Assembly: GCA_963751955.1 (NCBI GenBank)
Contig: CAVVWM010000009.1
Span: 62,001-126,000, forward strand
Origin: JABDIY01 sp963751955
Lineage (GTDB): Bacteria; Actinomycetota; Acidimicrobiia; Acidimicrobiales; SZUA-35
Length of the DNA stretch: 64,000 nucleotides
Direction: 5' to 3'
Each line of letters begins with the position of its first letter. The first letter of the stretch is position 1. Below are positions 35,901-43,057 of this stretch, one piece after another. The position numbers were made by a program, and so were the translations under genes. The notes beneath the pieces are model-generated. The model was not told where the DNA came from. It worked only from the letters and a program-made list of their open reading frames with translations, and made no database searches.

Positions 35901-37092
35901 CACCGTGCCGCTCTTGCCGATGCAACGCTGGTTCTTCGCCCAGGACTTCTCCGAACCGAACCATTGGAACCAATCGATGTGGTTCGAGGTGTCCGGCCCG
36001 ATCGACCGACAAACCCTCCGAAAGTCGCTTGCCAGGGTCATCGATCACCATGATGCCCTCCGGGCCACATTCACACAGGGACCCCAAAGCTGGAGCCAGG
36101 AGGTCCCCGAAACCGGTACCGAACCGGCGGTCCAGGAGTTCCGCAATCTGAACGATGCCGCGATTGCCGCCGTTGCGGAATCGGTGGAGGCGTCACTCGA
36201 CATCGAACGGGGTGAACTGCTCGGTGCGGCCATCTTCAGGCAACGCGACTCCGCTGACCGGGTGTTCCTCACCATTCACCATCTCGCCATCGACGGTGTT
36301 TCTTGGCGACCCCTACTCGAGGATCTAACCTCGGCCTACCAGGCGGTAGTTGATGGACGGCGGGTTCAACTTCCCGCTCGTACTGCGAGCGTCGCCGACT
36401 GGGCCGCAGCCTTGGAGGCTCTCGAAGTCGATCCCCATTGGACCCAACTCGAAAAGGATCTACCTGAACCATCCAAGGTGCGCCACAGCCAAGACGCCGG
36501 CCAACAGACCACCGTCACCGTCGAGGCGGGACCGATCGACGGTCTGGTCGATCGCCTTCTCATCGCCATCGGCCGGGCCCACCGAGAGGTTTTCGGCTGG
36601 AAGCGACTCACCGCAACCCTGGAGGGCCACGGTCGAACCGAAACCCTCGACGTAGACCTCTCCCGTACAGTGGGTTGGTTCACCGCCATGTACCCGGTCA
36701 GCGTGGATCTCAGCAACGTGCCCACTGGGATTACCGAGGCACCGAACGACGGCGTCGGCGCACTCCAATCAATGACGCGGATGCCTCGGCTGGTGATCAA
36801 CTACCTCGGCCAACTCGACCGGTCGTTGGCTCCCACTGCGCTCCTCACTCCTCTGTCGGGGATTCTGGCCGGCTACGGCAACAAGAACCACCGCACACAC
36901 GACCTCGGAGTTCTCGCCCACGTCGCCGATGGGCAGCTTCATGTCACCTGGGACTACGTGCCGGAGGACTACTCACCCTCTGACATCGACCTGGTGATCG
37001 AGGCGTTCAAGCGCTATTTCACCGCTCCGCGATTCGATCTGGTCGACCTGTCGACCTCGGATCTCGACACCCTCGCAAGTCTGCTGGACTGA
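29983..37092 (+). CDS. Nonribosomal peptide synthetase, two modules: C-A-PCP-C-A-PCP-E
   Basis: 2369 residues. Domains by motif: C1 (about 5-425, HHVITDA near 127), A1 (about 430-880, LFTSGSTGEPKG near 557), PCP1 (GGDSL, Ser near 937), C2 (about 965-1370, HHALIDEA near 1113), A2 (about 1390-1870, FTSGSTGRPKG near 1530), PCP2 (GGDSI, Ser near 1919), then an epimerisation domain (HHLAIDGVSW near 2099, LEGHGR, RTVGWFTAMYPV, INYLGQ). Hand-read pocket residues give DLTKVGEVGK for A1, close to the known Asn code DLTKLGEVGK, and DSVLIAEVWK for A2, which I cannot assign. Starting with a C domain implies an acyl- or aminoacyl-carrier donor. E implies that the second residue is D. The E domain is shorter than usual between HH and LEGHGR. 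No TE, so chain transfer to NRPS 2 is expected. Confidence 0.93.
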   Translation: MTVERAKLQLTPMQRQLWASQRRNPGSPHQNTALLSTIAGPVDRERLASAFHDLVQASDVLRTRIDLETVSLDSPSPFTEIIDLSRADASTWAAERASSALDMGVTGIDSVIIGHPDQTTSWYLNLHHVITDATASAAVFQATADFYHRVGPEIGSYYQWARELGAGDDARTERARSFWSDRSPMPRAGQLYEPVQEQLTASTRLDIPLGHSVASQLATRLEHDYRSLSSDLAWTAVLVTAAALYLHRVAGVTEMALGLPVHNRSTPETAALFGPVMQVYPVDVSIRTDDTIGSLHKRVARAVMTTVRNARPGLSPDLSDVEAVVNVIPHGGISRFGEHDVTTEWIHPGATDPNHLFQLQLTTYHGGEPQLSIDVNTAAAGSQRERIPRHLGSIIATIARDPEAPIGAESLTTSSELRSLRDWGDRRQEQCEGPLLPERLAKTLGSSTLIDGDRILTGDEFVSAVARTAHWLQSRHGVTSGDRVAIQMGRSADAVLLILGCWWIGASYVPIDPGQPELRRTSLVERAGCVATISKLPPLPDQEAAPAAVGPDDEAYLLFTSGSTGEPKGVPIRHRGVADYLHFAQTHYLSKDQKPVVPLFTALTFDLTVTSLFLPLLTAGTLIVVEPDGVPGLKQMAQNPTITWAKATPSHVELLLRLLPDEHDLRTLVMGGEALSARLTNDIWAWHPNVRVFNEYGPTEAVVGCMIYEASPEDTWTDIPIGIPAPGVELRVVDQHGCDVPSGSPGELLIFSRGVTEGYLGSEPDTSPFVELDGRRFYRSGDLARFVAPNLLGYLGRADEQIKVGGIRLDPIEVEAQLELHPHVRRTAVRLRNDVLVSWYEGEPTTPGELRTWLAARVPTHAVPVAFVPVVALPTTTNGKLDRSALPDPSADHRVGHGGSVELSVLESVIATLWQNRLGIEKIGPDDSFFDLGGDSLAGMQSMLELSQQQDLVLPEELIFQHPSPRLLAAAVEATPAATNGPRSTSESEIPPLTPGERAMVFAWLNSPDSTANNVGRAYTVEGALDPHRFETAARNLVARHLPFRLTFTEDRRAVSAEDALEYSVDLEPLAGPFDSVATARFLEHFDPELGPRIRIHLQALAQGHTGIVFSMHHALIDEAGLDVLFTDLAALYDGRPLPDLAVGYEKFAATQIDRSDRAEDRAYWSKRPVVEPIVFGASRHGEGDGYAEISAGFPATHLDRIEGLSAAANCIGALAEVIARSTGRTTVEIGMPISVRSSQHRDLAGYALNVVPLVVNTDSAMSSAAEALSGAITHRHYPFASIVADRRKSGRPIPPLNILLAYGTLGSAAIGGFAARHRVLAPEDATADVTFFVQRRGEEVNLAVEYSGTAMNSDTALELLTSFRAHLAGTNNTVKTDHTAGPDHGRTSESLVAPVSEALLDDIVAEIAASSPDAIAVKATNQVLTYRELIGQANSIAHHVLDLGAEPGDFVCVMASRSLESIAVILGVMRAGCAYVPIDPDYPQDRINTILEDSGASIVLDPAGCDLSTSAADPPTAHRSTNDTAYAVFTSGSTGRPKGVEISHSNIVYSTLVRSQVYSHEPSSFLLLSSLAFDSSMVGLWWTLCNAGQIVLPDPGLHADIDHLGELIERNAATHLLAIPSLYAILLSEVGPTHLRSLNTVIVAGEACPPNLITAHHELLPATELHNEYGPTEATVWSHHHRFEPDVEAGGPVPIGTVIPGAFDLVLDDMGRPVPVGGSGELFVGGPGVSTGYLNKPELTAERFVDIEGHRFYRTGDLVRVLGDGALEFIGRTDNQVKIRGVRIELGEIESTILTDPAIRSASVGTVETSNGPRVAAWYSPAVCSSVDPDELRNQLRAILPEAMVPSYLVEVAEMPLTPNGKIDRSALPDPSTRATSTPSSEPQGAASPAEEIMGRIWADVLGATSVSPNDNFFDLGGDSILSIRIVAGLRRHGIRVRPRDLFEHPTIAELAAVATMEASAAPAASQSRLVGTVPLLPMQRWFFAQDFSEPNHWNQSMWFEVSGPIDRQTLRKSLARVIDHHDALRATFTQGPQSWSQEVPETGTEPAVQEFRNLNDAAIAAVAESVEASLDIERGELLGAAIFRQRDSADRVFLTIHHLAIDGVSWRPLLEDLTSAYQAVVDGRRVQLPARTASVADWAAALEALEVDPHWTQLEKDLPEPSKVRHSQDAGQQTTVTVEAGPIDGLVDRLLIAIGRAHREVFGWKRLTATLEGHGRTETLDVDLSRTVGWFTAMYPVSVDLSNVPTGITEAPNDGVGALQSMTRMPRLVINYLGQLDRSLAPTALLTPLSGILAGYGNKNHRTHDLGVLAHVADGQLHVTWDYVPEDYSPSDIDLVIEAFKRYFTAPRFDLVDLSTSDLDTLASLLD

Positions 37093-37114
37093 CTGGCGCC
37101 CAAGACCGTGGGAG

Positions 37115-37819
37115 TCAGTCAGCTGACGTAGTGCGCTCGAACACGTAGTACGGCGCACTGCTCAGCAATCCGACCACCCCGGGGCGGCTCATGGATCCAC
37201 TCAGGTTCCACACCGAGCGACGCCGGAACCCAGCCCGCTCGGTCTCAGCCGTGATGGCCCGGACCGTGCCCTGGTGCAGTTCGAGACCGTTGTGGTCGAT
37301 CAGCGTGGACCGTACAAACCGACCGGACCCTATGTACTTCACGCGAGCCTTGAACATCGGCATGGATCGGAACCCTGAGGGAGACAGTGCCAGGCCCAGC
37401 GGGTTGAAGGCATTGAAGACCAGGATGCCTCCCGGTCGCAGGACCCGTCGGATTTCGGCGAGCGCAACGGCCCGCTCCTCGCCGGTGAGAACATAGTCGA
37501 AACCGTGAAGGGCTACCTGCACCACATCGAAGGCGGCGTCGGTTAGAGGCAGGGCAAGAAGGTCAGCCGCGGCGAGGCCGATCCCGGCCCGGGCGCCGAA
37601 CTCGGCTACGGCGGCCGGGTTGAGTTCAATCGAGGTGACGATCGCACCTCGACCGGCAGCCTTCAGAGCGGAACGCCCGGTGGCGCCGGTTCCGACGTCG
37701 AGCACCATCCGGCCCGGAGTCGGTAGCACCTCGGTGAGGATCTGGTCCTCGACTGCAAAGTCAACTACGTGACGGTAGATGTGTGTCCTGGCCGTCTCAG
37801 CCATCGAGGACATCGGCAA
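37115..37819 (-). CDS. SAM-dependent methyltransferase (class I)
   Basis: About 234 residues. MVLDVGTGATGRSALKAA is the SAM-binding motif I, followed by IVTSIELNPAAV (motif with acidic residue) and DAAFDVVQVALHGFDYV, LRPGGILVFNAFNPLGL. It is a small-molecule-type methyltransferase. The start could be ATG 37819 or ATG 37804; the latter overlaps the stop of the thioesterase fragment (37797-37799) as ATGGCTGA, pointing to translational coupling with NRPS 2. It probably methylates the peptide or a building block. Target atom (N, O or C) cannot be seen. It is convergent with NRPS 1, 22 bases apart. Confidence 0.78.
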   Translation of the reverse strand: MPMSSMAETARTHIYRHVVDFAVEDQILTEVLPTPGRMVLDVGTGATGRSALKAAGRGAIVTSIELNPAAVAEFGARAGIGLAAADLLALPLTDAAFDVVQVALHGFDYVLTGEERAVALAEIRRVLRPGGILVFNAFNPLGLALSPSGFRSMPMFKARVKYIGSGRFVRSTLIDHNGLELHQGTVRAITAETERAGFRRRSVWNLSGSMSRPGVVGLLSSAPYYVFERTTSAD

Positions 37820-38069
37820 ACCGCTCGGCGAAGACTCGGGCGTGAGGCTCCTCGAGGAGGTTCATATGGTCACCGGGTACCTTCACGATCTTCAAGTCGC
37901 CGGCGACCGGACTCCAGCCGCGTGCGTCGTCGATGACACCTTCCCATATGTCGAAAATCTCTTCCGACGACATCATGGTCACCGGGACATCCACCGGACC
38001 GACCTCGTAGTCAGCCCACAGGTTGATGACGTGTTCGGTGAGTTCCCACTTGCGGACCTCCAATGGCAC
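37797..38069 (-). pseudogene. NRPS 2, 3' fragment: end of thioesterase domain (frameshifted)
   Basis: This frame continues the thioesterase of the 38011-40986 frame. It contains VPLEVRKWELTEHVINLWADYEVGPVDVPVTMM and KIVKVPGDHMNLLEEPHARVFAE. The His in GDHMNLL matches the catalytic His of alpha/beta-hydrolase type I thioesterases. The two frames join if one G of the run at 38073-38075 (CCC on the plus strand) is removed, giving RFHRHVPLEVRKWEL. The nominal start in this frame is not likely to be used alone. Confidence 0.75.
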
Positions 38070-40986
38070 GTGCCCGGTGGAAGCGTGTTTCTCGTGTGGC
38101 CTTGGTGAACCGTCGGTTCTGCAGTCTCTTCCGGGCTCTGCTCAATCCGTACTCCGGACCGAACCGGATCAGATTGACGAGGTGTTCCGACAGAGGAATG
38201 GAGCGAGGCCGCATCGTAGGGAAGAACGCATCGATGAGGATCAGTGCTTCGACCGTGTCGCCCGCGGCCTGGATTCTCTTCACCAGTTCGGCCGCAATGA
38301 CTCCACCGGTTGAGAACCCAGCCAGAAGGTAGGGACCCGAAGGCTGAACCTGTCGGATCTCGGCAAGGTAGCTACTCGCCATCTGCTCCTGTGAGTCGTG
38401 CAGGGGCGACTCGCCATCGACTCCGGCCGCCTGGACCCCCCATACGTTGTAGCGACCGGCGAGGTAGCGACCGGTGGGCTGGAACGTGAGGATGTCCCCG
38501 CCGGCACCGTGGATCATGAAGATGTTCCGCAGAGCGGGGTCGGGATCGAGGATGGGGATCACGTGTTGTAAGGGTGACGAATTGGTGATGGAACCAGACT
38601 CTTGTCCATTTTGGCCCGCAACGAGAGACCGGGGCGTTCCGGTACGGAGGAGCTGTGAAAGCCCGACGTTGAGTCCGAGGTCCTTCCGAATCCGGCTGAC
38701 GAGCCTCATCGCCAACATGGAGTGGCCACCGGCGTCGAAGAAGTCGTCGTCGGGCCCCAGCGATGGTTGTTCCATCACCTGCCGCCAGAGAGCCAGCATG
38801 GTGGCTTCGGCCTCGGTCAGCTCCGATTCGTCGACAGGCGAGGAGGGCTTGGCCGGGGTGGGATCCGGGAGAGCGTTGCGATTGACCTTGCCGTTGGGAA
38901 GCAACGGGAAATGGTCCAGCACGATTGCCTGGGAGGGAACCATCACCTCGGGTAACAACGAACGAGCATGATCGAGTAGCTCGGTCGTATCCAGAGTCTG
39001 TTCAGGCGCTGTCACGTAGGCGATCAACGTGGTGCCGTTGGAGGTCCGGCGACCCGCTACAACGGCTCGATCCACCGCCGGATGCGTGGCGAGCGCCGTT
39101 TCGACGTCGCCAAGTTCTATACGAACTCCGCGGACCTTTACCTGGTGGTCGCTACGCCCGAGATATTCGAGCACTCCGTCACTGCGCCAGCGTGCCATGT
39201 CGCCGGAGCGGTAGAGGCGGGCATGATCTGGATCACCGTTGGAAAAGGGACTCGGGACGAACTTTGCGTCGGTGAAGTCAGGGCGTTTCCAGTAGCCGGG
39301 CGAAACACCGACACCGGACAAGTGGAGTTCGCCGGGCACCCCCGAGGGAACTTGGCGATTGTGCCCGTCGAGCAAGCGAACACCGGTGTTGGCGATCGGC
39401 CGGCCGATCCGAGACCCATCCTGCCCGGGTTGGATTTCTGCCACCGTTGCGTCTGCGCTCACCTCTGACATGCCATACAGGTTGATCAGCGTGCGACCGG
39501 GAAGCTGTCGGGTGAACCGGTCGGCGGTGGCCGCAGCCAGCGCTTCGCCACTGGAGGTCCACAGTGTCAGGTGTGGTAGTCGCTCGCCCAGGTCGGGGGC
39601 GTGTTCGAGGAGAAGATCCAGCAGTGAGGGCACGAGGGCCAGACGTCGGACGTTGTGGGCGGCCAGAGTGGCGATCAGTGCATCCGGGTCGGTCACCGTG
39701 TCGTCGTCGATCAAGAGAACCGGATTACCCCAGAGAAGCGCCCCCCACAGTTCCCAAAGATGATCAACGAAGCCGAGCGTGGTCTTCTGGGGGGAAACCT
39801 CGCCCGGTTCGAGTGGATAGGCCTGCCACTGCCATTCCAGCCTGCCCAGTATCCCGCGGTGATGCACCCGCACCCCCTTCGGTACGCCGGTGCTGCCGGA
39901 TGTGAAGGTGAGTAGGAGGGTGTCCTCGGGTGTGACGTTCAGGTCCGCAGAGTCCGCTTGATCCGTTATCGAGTCGATCGATGTGAGGTCGACAAAAGTG
40001 ACCGACGCCTGATTCTGTCCCTCGCCGCATGCCCGCTCCACATTTTCGCGAGCCCATGGAACGGTGAGAACCACCGGTGCTTCCGACAGCTCCAACATGA
40101 GCGTCAGGCGAGCCGGGGGGAACCGCGGATCCAGAGGCAGATAGGGGCCGCCGGAAAGGACAGCGCCGACGACCGCAACGACCATCTCGATGCTGCGGGG
40201 AACCGCTACTCCCACCGGAATCTCGGGTCCGACGCCCAAACGTTCGAGCTCGGCGGCAACCCCGCGACCGCGGGCCACCAGGTCGGCGAAGGTCATGGTG
40301 CGATCGCCATCGATCAGGGCGACGGCGTCGGGGGTGAGGTTGGCCTGGTCCAGTAGCCGCGACGTGATGGTGGCGGAGCGGTCGAAGTCGAGCCTGGGGC
40401 CCTGCCACTTGTCGAATTGACGCAGGTCGTCGTCGGTCAGAAAGCGCTGCTCGCCAACCATCGGTTGCGGATCGGCTGCCAGTCCGGTGAGTGCGTGCCG
40501 GAACTGGTCCATCAAGCGGGTGATCGCATCGTGGTCGAAGCGGTTGCGGTTGAAGTTGGCGACGAGCTTCAGTGCGCCATCCTCGATTCCTACCATCAGA
40601 GTGAGGGGGTAGTTGGTCTGTTCGAAGACGGTCTTGTCGCTGAGCGTGAGCGCTCCATCGGGCTGGTCGTCGGGTCGTGGATAGTTCTCGAACACCAACA
40701 CGGTGTCGAACAGGTCACCGCCGACTGGGATCCCCACCTGGCGGTGAAGGTCGGCGAGCGAGGCGGTTGAGTGTTCCATCGATTCGAGCTGTTGGCGCTG
40801 GATTGTCTGGAGCCATTCCCCGGCCGGCTGATCAGGGGCGGTGTCAACCCGCATCGGAAGTGTGGTGAGGAACATCCCGACGATGTGCTCAACGTCGTCG
40901 AGGTCGCCTGGTCGGCCTGAGGTTGTGACCCCGGAAAACGACATCATCACTACCGCTGTACCGCGACTGCACCAGCGACCAAGCAC
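38011..40986 (-). CDS. NRPS 2, main part: C (C-terminal half)-A-PCP-TE (frameshifted at both ends)
   Basis: 991 codons. Residues 1-170 complete a condensation domain (SGVTTSGRPGDLDDVEHIVGMFLTTLPMRV). Then A (about 205-705; LTFTSGSTGVPKG, LYRSGDMARW, LPNGKVNRN), PCP (FFDAGGHSMLAMRL) and the front of a type I TE (FMIHGAGGD, LLAGFSTGG with nucleophile Ser, LILIDAFF). The A pocket reads VDWAWSLADK by hand alignment: Asp235 is replaced by Val with Asp shifted to 236, as in beta-alanine-activating domains (VDxVISxxDK type). The nominal start is within the frameshifted C domain and is not a true start. With two single-base corrections (near 40934 and 38074) it becomes one C-A-PCP-TE protein with its neighbours. 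Confidence 0.88.
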   Translation of the reverse strand: MLGRWCSRGTAVVMMSFSGVTTSGRPGDLDDVEHIVGMFLTTLPMRVDTAPDQPAGEWLQTIQRQQLESMEHSTASLADLHRQVGIPVGGDLFDTVLVFENYPRPDDQPDGALTLSDKTVFEQTNYPLTLMVGIEDGALKLVANFNRNRFDHDAITRLMDQFRHALTGLAADPQPMVGEQRFLTDDDLRQFDKWQGPRLDFDRSATITSRLLDQANLTPDAVALIDGDRTMTFADLVARGRGVAAELERLGVGPEIPVGVAVPRSIEMVVAVVGAVLSGGPYLPLDPRFPPARLTLMLELSEAPVVLTVPWARENVERACGEGQNQASVTFVDLTSIDSITDQADSADLNVTPEDTLLLTFTSGSTGVPKGVRVHHRGILGRLEWQWQAYPLEPGEVSPQKTTLGFVDHLWELWGALLWGNPVLLIDDDTVTDPDALIATLAAHNVRRLALVPSLLDLLLEHAPDLGERLPHLTLWTSSGEALAAATADRFTRQLPGRTLINLYGMSEVSADATVAEIQPGQDGSRIGRPIANTGVRLLDGHNRQVPSGVPGELHLSGVGVSPGYWKRPDFTDAKFVPSPFSNGDPDHARLYRSGDMARWRSDGVLEYLGRSDHQVKVRGVRIELGDVETALATHPAVDRAVVAGRRTSNGTTLIAYVTAPEQTLDTTELLDHARSLLPEVMVPSQAIVLDHFPLLPNGKVNRNALPDPTPAKPSSPVDESELTEAEATMLALWRQVMEQPSLGPDDDFFDAGGHSMLAMRLVSRIRKDLGLNVGLSQLLRTGTPRSLVAGQNGQESGSITNSSPLQHVIPILDPDPALRNIFMIHGAGGDILTFQPTGRYLAGRYNVWGVQAAGVDGESPLHDSQEQMASSYLAEIRQVQPSGPYLLAGFSTGGVIAAELVKRIQAAGDTVEALILIDAFFPTMRPRSIPLSEHLVNLIRFGPEYGLSRARKRLQNRRFTKATRETRFHRARAIGGPQVGTHRTRHQPVG

Positions 40987-41728
40987 CCTGGACGAGCGTG
41001 TTGAGCGTGATCCGGTTACGGCGGGCGAAGTCGACCAGTGTCTCGAGTTCGGCTCCCTCGATCAGCGTCGTGTGATGCCCGCCCTCGAAACCCGAAAAAG
41101 TGGTAGCAGCAGTAAGCAGGATCGGGGTCGGTTCGGTGACTCCATGCAGGAGATCCTTCCAGTAGATACCGGTTGCTTCGCTGTCCTGGCGGGCGTGCCA
41201 AGCCAGGAAGTTGCGAAACGGGGTGGCCGGTTCGACCGGGAATTGATCGCCTCGGTTGTACCGAGCGAGTACTTCGTCCAACACCATCGCCGCCGACCAG
41301 CCGTCACAGACGATGTGATGAAACTCCCAGATGAGGTGGTGACGTCCCCCGCCGCAGTCGACCACGGCGACCCGCTGGAGCGGAGCCTTCGAGAGATCGA
41401 AACCGTTCGAGCGTCGCAGCGCGGCCAAGTTGTCGAGATCTTGGTCTGTCGCACCTCGCCGGGTGATCAGTTCGAACCGAACTTCGACGCTCGTACGGAC
41501 TGCCTGAAATGGCTGGTCGAGGCCCTCCCACAGAATGGCCGTACGCAGGGCCGGGTGACGACCGGTGACATCCTGGAACGTCTGCCGGAGTCTCTCGAGG
41601 TCGAGATCACCGGTGAGCATTCCGCGAACCTGTTCGAAGTAGAGCTCGGGGTCGCCGTCCCGCAAGCACTGGAAAAGCATTCCAGACTGGGTGGGCGTGA
41701 GCGGATAGACGTCGTCCACGTTCTTCAT
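40889..41728 (-). pseudogene. NRPS 2, 5' part: N-terminal half of condensation domain (frameshifted)
   Basis: About 265 residues of a condensation domain: VYPLTPTQSGMLFQCL near the N-terminus, EFHHIVCDGWSAAM (HHxxxDG active site, about residue 130) and LNTLVQGAWSLVQSRYSGSDDVVF at the end. Its frame then departs (RGHNLRPTRRPRRR), while the next frame continues GVTTSGRP. Removing one base from TTTTCCGGGG (40931-40938) gives DDVVFGVTTSGRP, the family pattern. Its ATG 41728 overlaps the TGA of the acyl-CoA-dehydrogenase-like gene as ATGA, so the true NRPS 2 start is here and is translationally coupled. Confidence 0.82.
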
Positions 41729-42912
41729 GGCCGCTGCTCCCGTGTACGTAGCGGGCGATCAACGTGCAAGAGTCGGGCCACGAGGTTGCGGGCGATCTCC
41801 GACGTGCCCGAGTAGGCCAAACCACCGATCGCATCCCTCAGCTCAGCCTCCACTCCAGCCGCTGTCGTGTAGCCGTAGGCGCCGTGAATCCTCACGGCGT
41901 CGAGCGCTGAGAGCACAGCCATCTCCGACGTCTGAAGCTTCGCGAGAGCTCCAGCCATGGTCATCGGCTCGCCCCGATCGTAGAGCTCGGCCGCCTTGTA
42001 GATCATCAGCCGGGCACTCTCGTGGCGCAGCTTCATATCTGCAATCTTGTGTGCGATGCCTTGGAAACCACCGATCGGTTTGCCGTAGGCCTTCCTGCCA
42101 CGAGCTCGGTCGATGGCGAGTTGCATCACTCGCTCCATCGAGCCCATCTGCGCCGCGTAGAGAAAGGCCCGCTCGGCTTCTACCGCACCGGTGAAGATGC
42201 TCCCACCCGAGCCGGGATTGCCGAGGAGGTCGGCCTCGGTCACCCGGCAGCCAGTGAAACAGACTTCGGAGAATGGCACGGTGTTCATGCCCATCTTGGG
42301 TTGCACTGGCCCGACCTCCACACCGGCACGATCGGCCTCGACTATGAACGATGTGATCCCCCAGTGCCCCTTTGAAGGGTCGGTCGTGGCAAACACCACG
42401 ATCACATCGGCGACGGGTGCGAGGGTGACCCATGCCTTGGCGCCGTCGAGACTCCAGCCACCGCCCTCGGCAGCAGCAGCCACGGTGGAAATTGCGCCGG
42501 TGTCGGAGCCGGTGTCGGGCTCGGACATCGCAAACGACCCGATCGCGCTACCAGCTGCGAGCTGAGGCAACCACCGGGCCTTTTGTTCGTCAGTTCCGGC
42601 GGTGATGAGAGCTCTTTGCATGGCGAACGACTGAGAGGCCAGGGCGAAGACGAAACCGTTGTCGGATGAGCCGAAACCGAGGCCCTCGAATGTGAGGGCC
42701 GCTTCGACCGCAGTGCGACCGGCACCGCCGTATTCGGTCGGGATCATGAGCCCCTGAACTCCGAACTGAGCCGAAAGCGCCCAGCGCCTGGTATCAAAGT
42801 CGTCGAAACCGGGGTAGCCGAGAGATTCACGAGCGAAGGCGGCTGCTTCCATCTTGATCGGATGTTCGAGATTCAGCATCGCTTCCAGTGCTTCAGTTCC
42901 CACGGTTCCCAT
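41725..42912 (-). CDS. Acyl-CoA dehydrogenase-like flavoenzyme of the NRPS cluster
   Basis: About 395 residues with ACAD domains in order: helical N-terminus, middle beta domain (AMSEPDTGSD, WVTLAPVADVIVVFATTD), C-terminal helices ending GLAYSGTSEIARNLVARLL. The usual catalytic Glu of YEGT is Ser here (YSGT). A Glu-Arg in GAVEAERAFLYAAQMGSMER, about residue 245, sits where isovaleryl-CoA-type and prolyl-carrier dehydrogenases keep their base. Such ACADs oxidise carrier-bound amino acids, for example proline to pyrrole units. It overlaps NRPS 2 by ATGA and ATG 42912 has AGGAAG upstream. I infer oxidation of the carrier-bound starter unit. Confidence 0.85.
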   Translation of the reverse strand: MGTVGTEALEAMLNLEHPIKMEAAAFARESLGYPGFDDFDTRRWALSAQFGVQGLMIPTEYGGAGRTAVEAALTFEGLGFGSSDNGFVFALASQSFAMQRALITAGTDEQKARWLPQLAAGSAIGSFAMSEPDTGSDTGAISTVAAAAEGGGWSLDGAKAWVTLAPVADVIVVFATTDPSKGHWGITSFIVEADRAGVEVGPVQPKMGMNTVPFSEVCFTGCRVTEADLLGNPGSGGSIFTGAVEAERAFLYAAQMGSMERVMQLAIDRARGRKAYGKPIGGFQGIAHKIADMKLRHESARLMIYKAAELYDRGEPMTMAGALAKLQTSEMAVLSALDAVRIHGAYGYTTAAGVEAELRDAIGGLAYSGTSEIARNLVARLLHVDRPLRTREQRP

Positions 42913-43057
42913 CACACAGCTTCCTACGCACGCGCGTCGCCAATGGATTCATACGCCTTCCCAGTGAATCACGCCAGACCGGTTTCGGTCCGGGGGCGAT
43001 AGTCCCGGTCGGGCAGGTAGAAGTGCCTGCTGTGACCAATCATGGAACAATGATCAC

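Noticed and set aside
29983..37092. MbtH-like helper gene near NRPS 1
   Set aside because: No 60-80 residue MbtH-type ORF with the NxExQxSxWP pattern was found in the cluster.
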